The notes beneath the pieces are model-generated. The model had not been told where the DNA came from and searched no databases. It worked only from the letters and a program-made list of their open reading frames with translations. This document shows, piece by piece, positions 1 to 4,719 of a DNA stretch of 12,192 nucleotides. This DNA comes from an uncultured Collinsella sp. (GTDB lineage: Bacteria; Actinomycetota; Coriobacteriia; Coriobacteriales; Coriobacteriaceae). The stretch spans positions 1 through 12,192 of the forward strand of contig CAAENY010000119.1 of NCBI GenBank assembly GCA_900757465.1. Reading direction: 5' to 3'. The position numbers and the translations under genes are program-made. Numbering within the stretch: the first letter of the stretch is position 1; the number at the start of each line of letters is the position of its first letter.

Positions 1-125
1 ACGAGGTGACGGCCAGGTGCCGGGAGCTATTCCCGCGTTGCGCTAGCTGCGGAAACGCTAACACCGTTCAGGCTGTTGCGTTGAGATTGAAAATCAACCG
101 GAAACTCGAGCAAGATTGTCAAACA

Positions 126-153
126 TTGGGCGGTACAGGGGGGCACCTACAAT
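126..153 (+). promoter_or_regulatory. Weak candidate promoter for the pilin gene
   Basis: A TACAAT hexamer (148-153, five of six matches to the -10 consensus) lies 16 bases after TTGGGC (126-131, a poor -35). The spacer contains a run of six G. If used, it would give a 5' untranslated leader of roughly 175 bases before the ATG at 337. The -35 match is weak and the call is tentative. Confidence 0.2.
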
Positions 154-246
154 CGCCTCCATATCGACAAGGTGCAGCCGTGCGAGGACTTCGAGAGGGC
201 AATTGACTGCATTCAAGACACTCGGTTCTCTCCCCTACTGTCATCG

Positions 247-261
247 TTGCCGCTGCGGCAA
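247..261. repeat. Perfect 7+1+7 inverted repeat upstream of pilin
   Basis: TTGCCGC, one base, then GCGGCAA form a perfect dyad about 75 bases before the favoured pilin start. It could be an operator half-site pair or a small RNA hairpin in the leader. There is no T-run after it, so it is not an intrinsic terminator. Its role is unknown. Confidence 0.45.
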
Positions 262-299
262 GACCGGTACAAATATTTGGAATAGCCCTACGCTCGGCA

Positions 300-911
300 A
301 TGTATCTACAAACCCTGAGCGAAGGGAGTGTCGCATATGCATGCAGCGGCAAACAACCTTCGGGGGGGGGGGTATCTCCTAGAAGTACCCGTTTCCGAGG
401 GCAGTCAATTATCGAGTACGTATTGATCATCGCGATTATCGGTCTGGTAATCGTGTTCGCGGGACCAGGCGTGGCGGGTGCGATTCGCAACCAGTTCAAC
501 CTGGTCGGTAACACGGTGAACAGCGGGATTAGCGCTGGCACCGAGGGCGGCGGAGCATCCGGCGGCGGTTCCACTGGGGCCGATTCCGCGACCGTCCAAG
601 CGGCGGTAGCCAAGGACGCGAAGGATTGGACGCTCGATGAGCAGGAGGCGGTTGCCAAAGACATTGCCAAGAACGGTACGTCGTCTATCGCCTACGCCAA
701 GGCGAAGGCCGCCATGGATGCCGACACCAAGTTCTCGATGAAGCTGACGGACGGACAGACGCTCGAGTACCGAATCATCGGCATCGACCACGATGATCTG
801 GCCGACGGTTCCGGCAAGGCGGGTTTGACGTTCGAGGTAACCAACACTGTCTTGGGCGCTCAGAGAATGAATGCCACAGGAACGAACGCCGGCGGTTGGG
901 AGAAGTCGTAG
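300..911 (+). CDS. Flp-type prepilin fused to N-terminal half of a DUF6273 domain
   Basis: Surface or pilus-associated protein of unknown ligand. The open frame encodes 203 residues. A class III prepilin signal sits at residues 34-39: Gly34 is the expected cleavage residue, followed by QSIIEY with Glu at +5 and Tyr at +6. A hydrophobic segment follows (about 41-58), then a glycine-rich linker (about 80-95), an alanine/lysine-rich helix, and the first part of a DUF6273 domain (from about 142, ending GGWEKS). The domain is cut by TAG at 909-911, and its remainder follows in the same frame. The frame is open from ATG 300, but that codon has no ribosome binding site. The well-placed ATG at 337 is out of frame because of the 11-G run at 362-372, and there is no ATG, GTG or TTG between that run and the signal motif. 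One extra G, two fewer, or a -1 ribosomal slip would give a normal leader of about 20 residues. No prepilin peptidase or Tad genes are visible nearby. Confidence 0.75.
   Translation: MYLQTLSEGSVAYACSGKQPSGGGVSPRSTRFRGQSIIEYVLIIAIIGLVIVFAGPGVAGAIRNQFNLVGNTVNSGISAGTEGGGASGGGSTGADSATVQAAVAKDAKDWTLDEQEAVAKDIAKNGTSSIAYAKAKAAMDADTKFSMKLTDGQTLEYRIIGIDHDDLADGSGKAGLTFEVTNTVLGAQRMNATGTNAGGWEKS
321..328 (+). promoter_or_regulatory. Ribosome binding site for ATG at 337
   Basis: GAAGGGAG lies 8 bases before the ATG at 337-339, an ideal Shine-Dalgarno spacing. The ATG at 300, which is in the pilin frame, has no such signal, and the ATG at 341 would have a 12-base spacer. This site therefore points to 337 as the real start. 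That start is in a different frame from the pilin because of the G-run that follows. Confidence 0.65.
362..372 (+). repeat. Homopolymeric tract of 11 G in the pilin leader
   Basis: Eleven consecutive G follow C361, 25 bases after the A of the ATG at 337. From that ATG the eleven-G version reads through the run and stops at 424-426 after 29 codons. With 12 or 9 G the same ATG leads directly into the prepilin signal and the DUF6273 frame. Such tracts are typical slipped-strand contingency loci. A -1 ribosomal frameshift on the run would have the same effect. The length is also vulnerable to sequencing error. Confidence 0.9.
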
Positions 912-1295
912 CTTCGCAGCCGCCTCAACAGCGGTGACCTCTGGTCGCTCCTGCCCAGCGGGCTCCAGTCCAAGGTGAAGTCTGTCAAGAAGATGACCGA
1001 CAACAAGGGCGGCGGCACCGCCGGCACCCCCTCAGTAACGACTGACAAGATCTTCCTGCTCTCTACGACCGAGGTATACGGGGACATGCAGTCCGACGGC
1101 ACCCAGTACGAGTTCTACAAGTCCAAGGGCGTGACGACGTCGAACTACTCCGGAGCTTCGTCGAGGTGGCATCACTGGACTCGCTCCGTGACTCCGAGCG
1201 CCTCCACGGGCTTCCGCTTTGTCGTTGGCAACGGCGACTGGGACTACAGCAACGCGACGGGCGTCCCCTATGTGTTCCTCGCTTTCTCCTTCTAA
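912..1295 (+). pseudogene. C-terminal half of DUF6273 domain, separated by an in-frame amber codon
   Basis: The reading frame of the pilin gene continues without a shift past TAG 909-911 to TAA 1293-1295. It starts LRSRLNSGDLW, followed by a run resembling the family pattern LPxxLxxxVKxVxK, then TTDKIFLLS, EVYG and QYEFYKSKGV. The end is HHWTRSV, a variable-looking stretch and GVPYVFLAFSF. Together with the GGWEKS end of the preceding piece this makes a complete DUF6273 domain, so one codon (a Gln, Glu or Lys codon one base away from TAG) accounts for the split. A GTG at 975 could start a separate peptide, but it would lack the domain's beginning and has no good ribosome binding site. Likely an inactivated or read-through half, not an independent gene. 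Aromatic and NNC-type codons cluster in the last 45 residues, the part expected to form the lectin-like binding face. Confidence 0.75.
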
Positions 1296-1325
1296 TTCAT
1301 CTTTCTGTCTTTAGATTCATCTGTT

Positions 1326-1357
1326 AAGCCCGCACAGGCAGCGCGGGCTTTTCTTTT
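1326..1357 (+). terminator. Intrinsic terminator of the pilin gene
   Basis: AAGCCCGC (1326-1333) pairs perfectly with GCGGGCTT (1343-1350) around a 9-base loop and is followed by a T-rich tail (TTTTCTTTT, counting the stem end). It begins 31 bases after the DUF6273 stop codon, showing that transcription is meant to run through the whole pilin-DUF6273 unit and stop here. Confidence 0.85.
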
Positions 1358-1517
1358 GGCAAGTGTACGAACGGTTTAGGTTCGCGGCACAGGTATTCGG
1401 GTTGAGGAGAAATAGGGTCATACAGCGGCTCTCAGAGCGCCAGCCGCACTCCTCCGCCATTACCTCTGCGGCGTCCTCGTATAGAGCCCGTCCTGCTTGG
1501 CGTTTCGTTGCAACAGC

Positions 1518-1540
1518 CCACTTGTCCACCAATCAAGTGG
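1518..1540. repeat. Inverted repeat CCACTTG/CAAGTGG
   Basis: CCACTTG (1518-1524) and CAAGTGG (1534-1540) are perfect inverted copies around 9 bases; the overlapping pair GTCCAC (1524-1529) and GTGGAC (1537-1542) offers an alternative pairing. TTGTCCACC (1522-1530) is one base from the actinobacterial DnaA-box form TTGTCCACA, but it is a lone close match and no origin is claimed. Confidence 0.4.
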
Positions 1541-1641
1541 ACTACTGGAATAAATACAGCGACACGCTTGTTCGATACAGTCGCTATATCTGTGTAAATC
1601 GCCGCGATAAATACAGTCTGTACTCGGCTGTATACCAGCTA

Positions 1642-1735
1642 CGCGTATGTAGATTCGTATCGCGTTAATAAATCGGCTCAAGCGTGTGCAAAACGCGCAA
1701 GTAGCCGCAAAAGGCGATTATCGCGTAGGTAGATT
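1642..1735 (+). repeat. Pair of 14-base direct repeats, 80 bases apart
   Basis: CGCGTATGTAGATT (1642-1655) recurs as CGCGTAGGTAGATT (1722-1735) with one mismatch and a start-to-start distance of exactly 80 bases. TATCGCGT (1658-1665 and 1719-1726) overlaps or neighbours the copies. The pair may be remnants of a duplication, binding sites, or chance in a low-complexity region. Confidence 0.4.
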
Positions 1736-1747
1736 TTTGGCACCCTG

Positions 1748-1777
1748 TTGCTTAATCAAAATTAAGCAATTGCTTAA
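1748..1777. repeat. Three-armed palindrome TTGCTTAA / TTAAGCAA / TTGCTTAA
   Basis: TTGCTTAAT (1748-1756) pairs with ATTAAGCAA (1761-1769) around a 4-base loop, and ATTAAGCAA continues directly into TTGCTTAA, making 1762-1777 a perfect 16-base palindrome. The middle arm can pair with either neighbour. It sits just past the U-tract of the tRNA terminator. It has no T-run of its own in the plus direction, so an operator or recombination site is as plausible as an accessory hairpin. Confidence 0.6.
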
Positions 1778-1779
1778 AA

Positions 1780-1810
1780 CAAAAAAGGTCAGGCACTAGG
1801 TGCCTGACCT
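1780..1810 (-). terminator. Intrinsic terminator after tRNA-Pro
   Basis: On the minus strand an 11-base-pair perfect stem (1800-1810 with 1786-1796) around a 3-base loop is followed by TTTTTTG and then TTTT. It starts 9 bases after the encoded CCA end of the tRNA. It ends the tRNA transcript and, since none lies between coaBC and the tRNA, probably the long operon too. Confidence 0.92.
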
Positions 1811-1819
1811 GCAAACTTC

Positions 1820-1896
<77 letters not shown>

Positions 1897-1938
1897 AAGC
1901 TTTTGTTTGTTGCTCTGCTCTCGCTCGCAACAGGGAGT

Positions 1939-1968
1939 ATATTAACCCGAAACTTTAGCCTTGTGCAA
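1939..1968 (-). promoter_or_regulatory. Promoter of tRNA-Pro
   Basis: On the minus strand TTGCAC (1968-1963) and TAATAT (1944-1939) are separated by 18 bases, a good sigma-70-type pair, about 43 bases before the tRNA 5' end. The -35 lies only 8 bases after the coaBC stop codon. The tRNA thus has its own start even though read-through from the upstream operon is possible. Confidence 0.7.
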
Positions 1969-1976
1969 GAACTTTT

Positions 1977-3191
1977 TTATAAATTTTGAAGCAAGTCCAA
2001 AATTGTATCTGCGAGCTGGGGTTTTGTTAGCACGGGAAGCTCTTGCGTACCCGTTGTGCTCACAATCCAGGCCTTGTTAGTGTCGGTTCCAAAGCCCGAA
2101 TCGGCGCGCGAGACATCGTTGGCGATAATAGCATCGCAGCCCTTGCGGGCCAATTTGCGCTCGGCGTACTCGACAACGTTATCGGTCTCGGCCGCAAATC
2201 CGATCACGCACCGCTCGCCCTTCTGGCGCGAGAGCTCGGCCAAAATATCGACCGTTTCGACCAGTTCGATGCGATCCAAGCGTTCGTTGGACTTTTTGAG
2301 CTTATGGTTGGCAGGGGTGGCGGGGGTATAGTCGGCAACGGCGGCCGCGCAAATGGCCGCGTCGGCCGTCTGGAAGGCGCTCAGCGCCGCCTGGAGCATC
2401 TCTGCGGCGGTCTGCACGCGCACGCACTCCACGCCGCGGGGCACATCGAGCGATGTCGGTCCCAACACGAGCATGACCGCAGCGCCGCGGCGTGCGGCCT
2501 CCCCCGCCAGGGCGATGCCCATCTTGCCCGACGACCTGTTGCCGATGAAGCGCACGGGGTCGATCGGCTCGTGCGTGGGGCCAGCGGTGATGACGATGCG
2601 CTTGCCCGCCAGATTCTGAGGCGCGGGGTTGAGCACCTCAAAGACAGCCTCGACGATGTCCTTGGGCTCGCTCATGCGTCCCGTGTCCACGTCGCCGCAG
2701 GCAAGGTAGCCGCTGCCGGGTCCCACCACGCGGACGCCACGGTCGCGCAGCGTGGTCATATTGGCCTGTGTAGCCGGCGCTTTCCACATGCCGTTGTTCA
2801 TAGCGGGTGCGATCACAATGGGTCGCGGCGTCGCAAGCAGCGTGGTGGAGATAAGGTCATCGGCGATGCCGTTTGCCATCTTGGCGATGATATTGGCCGT
2901 CGCGGGCGCAACGACCACCAGATCGGGCTCCTGCGCCAGCGAAATGTGGTGGATGGGGTCGGAGGGATCGTCGAATAGGCCCACGGCAACGGGCTCGTTG
3001 GTGAGCGCGCGGAAGGTAAGCGGCCCCACGAACTCCGTGGCATGCTCGCTCATAACGACCTTGACGCGCGCGCCGCGCTTTTGCAGCAGGCGCACGATAT
3101 TGCACGACTTATAGGCGGCGATCCCGCCGGTAATGCCCAGCAGGATCGTTTTTCCCTCAAGTTGCATTGAATTGTTGGATGCCGCCGTCAT
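1977..3191 (-). CDS. coaBC: Bifunctional phosphopantothenoylcysteine decarboxylase/phosphopantothenate-cysteine ligase
   Basis: Cytoplasmic coenzyme A biosynthesis enzyme of 404 residues. The CoaB part couples cysteine to 4'-phosphopantothenate using CTP; the FMN-dependent CoaC part decarboxylates the product to 4'-phosphopantetheine. The N-terminal flavoprotein domain (about 12-185) shows GITGGIAAYKS, the catalytic His region HHIS (81-84), PATANIIAKMANGIADD, PAMNNGMW (129-136) and the catalytic cysteine in LACG (Cys165). The CoaB domain (about 194-400) shows ITAGPTHEPIDPVRFI, NRSSGKMG, the KLKK motif (297-300) and GFAAETDN. The length is normal for the fusion. The ATG at 3191 follows the preceding stop by 2 bases, with AAGGAAG 7 bases upstream inside the previous gene's end; a second Met (residue 9) is a less likely start. 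It is the last protein gene of the operon, before tRNA-Pro. Confidence 0.95.
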   Translation of the reverse strand: MTAASNNSMQLEGKTILLGITGGIAAYKSCNIVRLLQKRGARVKVVMSEHATEFVGPLTFRALTNEPVAVGLFDDPSDPIHHISLAQEPDLVVVAPATANIIAKMANGIADDLISTTLLATPRPIVIAPAMNNGMWKAPATQANMTTLRDRGVRVVGPGSGYLACGDVDTGRMSEPKDIVEAVFEVLNPAPQNLAGKRIVITAGPTHEPIDPVRFIGNRSSGKMGIALAGEAARRGAAVMLVLGPTSLDVPRGVECVRVQTAAEMLQAALSAFQTADAAICAAAVADYTPATPANHKLKKSNERLDRIELVETVDILAELSRQKGERCVIGFAAETDNVVEYAERKLARKGCDAIIANDVSRADSGFGTDTNKAWIVSTTGTQELPVLTKPQLADTILDLLQNL

Positions 3192-3193
3192 CG

Positions 3194-3913
3194 CTAGGCT
3201 TCCTTGCTCGGGAGTACCAGGAGGCGGTGGCAGTACGGGCAGTGCGTAATCTCGCTACCGTCGTGGTTGAGGTCGCTCATGGACGATGCCTGCAGCGCGG
3301 TGTGGCAAACCGTGGGGATATTGCCCTGGATGGTCTCGACGGCCAGGCCACGGAACTGCTTGAGCAGACGCTCGTAGTCGGTGAGAACGTCGGCCGGCAG
3401 CGTGGCAGCAAGCGCGGTGCGCTCCTTCGTGGCGGCGTCAATCTGAGCCTGCAGGTCGGCAGCCTTGGCGCGGGCGGCCTTGGTATCGGCCTTCACGCCC
3501 TCCTCGAACTTGGCGATGATGGCCTGCGCGCGGGTCTCGCGCTCGAGCGCCTCCTTATGGGCGACAACGACGTCCTTGCGGGTGTGCTCAATCTTGTCCA
3601 GACGCTTGGCCAAGGTGGCGAGCTCATTCTCCAGGTCCTGAACCTCGCGGTAGTCGGAGCCGTCGACGTGACGCTTTTTGGCAGCCTCGATAGCGTTGTT
3701 GGTCTGAATTTCGGTGGTGTTGAGATCGTCGAGCTCAATGTCCAGATCCTTGCGCTGGGCGTAGAGCTTGGTCATCTCGGCCTTGAGCTTCACATAGGTC
3801 TTGCGCTTGGAAGCGAGCTCCTTGAGCTCCGGCATATTGGCAAGTTCGCTCTTGTTGCGGGCGAGCTCCAAATCGATCTGTTGCAGCTTGAGTAGCGTAG
3901 CGCCGGCGCTCAT
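3194..3913 (-). CDS. Coiled-coil protein with C-terminal C4-type zinc ribbon (zf-RING_7 family)
   Basis: Family of unknown biochemical role, commonly encoded beside NIF3-family genes as here. With the start at 3913 it has 239 residues. The first ~180 residues are charged, heptad-like and alpha-helical (long coiled coil). The C-terminal tail carries VCH (Cys203, His204) and CPYCH (Cys225, Cys228). Family members usually have two CxxC pairs; the first pair is reduced to a single Cys (PTVC), so metal binding would need another ligand or be altered. The ATG at 3913 is chosen because AAAGGAG lies 7 bases before it and it overlaps the NIF3 stop as ATGA. A longer frame from 3949 would start inside NIF3 without a ribosome binding site. 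Possible nucleic-acid or protein-binding partner of the NIF3 protein; this is inferred from linkage only. Confidence 0.85.
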   Translation of the reverse strand: MSAGATLLKLQQIDLELARNKSELANMPELKELASKRKTYVKLKAEMTKLYAQRKDLDIELDDLNTTEIQTNNAIEAAKKRHVDGSDYREVQDLENELATLAKRLDKIEHTRKDVVVAHKEALERETRAQAIIAKFEEGVKADTKAARAKAADLQAQIDAATKERTALAATLPADVLTDYERLLKQFRGLAVETIQGNIPTVCHTALQASSMSDLNHDGSEITHCPYCHRLLVLPSKEA

Positions 3914-4719
3914 AAGTTCTCTCCTTTTGTCACAGTCCACCATTGGCAAGGGTTCAGTATTTTAATCGTATGACGGGGGTCGACCCCGGCGTCAACCGCA
4001 GAGTTCATCAAGATATCCACGAACGGCTCCTCGGAGCGGTCATGGCCGAGCAAGATCACCGGCAGTCCGCGCAACGCAAGGTCTTGCGCTACGTGGTAGC
4101 CCGCCTCGCCCGACACGACAACGTCCGCGCCCGCGGCGATGGCAAGCTCTCCAAAGTCACCCAGGGAGCCGCCCAGAATGGCGACGGTCCGGCACGGGTA
4201 ATCGGCCTCGCCCCATACGCGGGGGTCGCTCCCGAAAGCCGTGGCAGCACAGGTGGCAAGATCGCGCAGCGTGCACGGGTCGTTGAGCGTTGCAAGTGCG
4301 CCCAGACCGGTGGCCTCGGGTTCGTCCACGTGCTCCAGTGAGCTCACGGGTGCGGCACCCAGCAGCTCGCTCAGGCAGACACGGGCTTCGTGCGAGCGGT
4401 CCATGTTGGTGTGGAGCGATATGATGCTCACGCCGCAACGCGCTGCCTCGTAGAGCGCCGCGCTGCATTGGGGGCGTGTGGCATCCGCCGGACAAAAGGC
4501 CTCGGGCGCCTTGATATAGATGGGGTGATGCGTCAGCAGCACGTTGGCGCCGGCCTCCTGGGCGCGGTGCACATTGGCTTCGGTCGCATCGAGTGCGCAG
4601 GCAACACCGGTAATCTCCGCGGCAGGGTCGCCGACGGAGAGTCCTACATGGTCCCAACTCTCGGCATCGGTCTTGGGATAGCGTGCCAGCAGGGCGCGCT
4701 CGAGCTCGGCGACGATCAT
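3910..4719 (-). CDS. NIF3/YbgI-family dinuclear metal-centre protein
   Basis: A 269-residue member of the NIF3 family (also annotated GTP cyclohydrolase I type 2 homolog). The family forms ring-shaped oligomers with a two-metal site; its physiological substrate is not settled. Visible metal ligands match the family: His64-His65 in THHPIY, Asp107 in HTNMD, and His226/Glu230 in GHDRSEE. The N-terminal motif is WDHVGLSVGD, where many relatives have WDN. It lacks the PII-like insert of longer homologs. ATG 4719 overlaps the stop of the cysteine desulfurase gene as ATGA, and its own stop overlaps the start of the zinc-ribbon gene in the same way, so all three are probably translationally coupled. 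Confidence 0.9.
   Translation of the reverse strand: MIVAELERALLARYPKTDAESWDHVGLSVGDPAAEITGVACALDATEANVHRAQEAGANVLLTHHPIYIKAPEAFCPADATRPQCSAALYEAARCGVSIISLHTNMDRSHEARVCLSELLGAAPVSSLEHVDEPEATGLGALATLNDPCTLRDLATCAATAFGSDPRVWGEADYPCRTVAILGGSLGDFGELAIAAGADVVVSGEAGYHVAQDLALRGLPVILLGHDRSEEPFVDILMNSAVDAGVDPRHTIKILNPCQWWTVTKGENL

Larger units (their letters stand above)
1..299. other. Leader region upstream of the pilin gene, no supportable gene
   Basis: I find no convincing gene here. A frame from base 2 to a TAG at 44-46 could be the last 14 codons of an upstream plus-strand gene, but it is too short to identify. Longer open frames on either strand show no recognisable motif and no plausible start signal. 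The stretch contains a weak promoter-like pair (126-153) and a perfect 15-base inverted repeat (247-261), so it is most simply read as the 5' regulatory region of the pilin gene. Confidence 0.5.
1358..1778. other. Repeat-rich intergenic region between pilin terminator and tRNA terminator
   Basis: About 420 bases with visibly lower GC than the flanking genes and no supportable gene. The open frames of 70-100 codons here on both strands lack ribosome binding sites and family motifs. The stretch holds a Shine-like number of short repeats: ATACAG at 1420, 1554, 1575 and 1611 and its complement CTGTAT at 1628, a TACAG-T-CTGTA dyad at 1612-1622, a 14-base imperfect direct repeat (1642 and 1722), TATCGCGT at 1658 and 1719, and a three-armed palindrome (1748-1777). 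It may be a decayed mobile-element end, a protein-binding region or an untranslated RNA; the sequence does not decide. Confidence 0.5.

Noticed and set aside
2..46. Tail of an upstream plus-strand gene ending at TAG 44-46
   Set aside because: Only 14 codons are visible, with no recognisable motif and no neighbouring evidence.
116..382. Open frame upstream of and overlapping the pilin leader
   Set aside because: It has no ribosome binding site, odd composition and no family motif, and it ends in the G-run; likely chance.
975..1295. Independent gene starting at GTG 975
   Set aside because: It would begin in the middle of a DUF6273 domain whose first part is in the same frame upstream; no good ribosome binding site. 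Better read as the rest of the interrupted gene.
1317..1532. 71-codon minus-strand frame next to the pilin terminator
   Set aside because: It would run through the terminator hairpin in reverse, and has neither a start signal nor recognisable similarity.
1518..1544. Replication origin suggested by a DnaA-box-like TTGTCCACC and an inverted near-match
   Set aside because: Only one close match and one poor match, no AT-rich unwinding element beside them and no dnaA or dnaN nearby.
1363..1668. 101-codon plus-strand frame in the repeat-rich gap
   Set aside because: No ribosome binding site, no motif, and it runs through repeats; overlapping minus-strand frames are equally long.
1410..1740. CRISPR array
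   Set aside because: The repeats are 6-14 bases with irregular spacing, not 23-40-base repeats with uniform spacers.
1300..1778. Diversity-generating retroelement template repeat downstream of the DUF6273 end
   Set aside because: I looked for a near-copy of the last ~100 bases of the DUF6273 region and found none in the gap; no reverse transcriptase is present.
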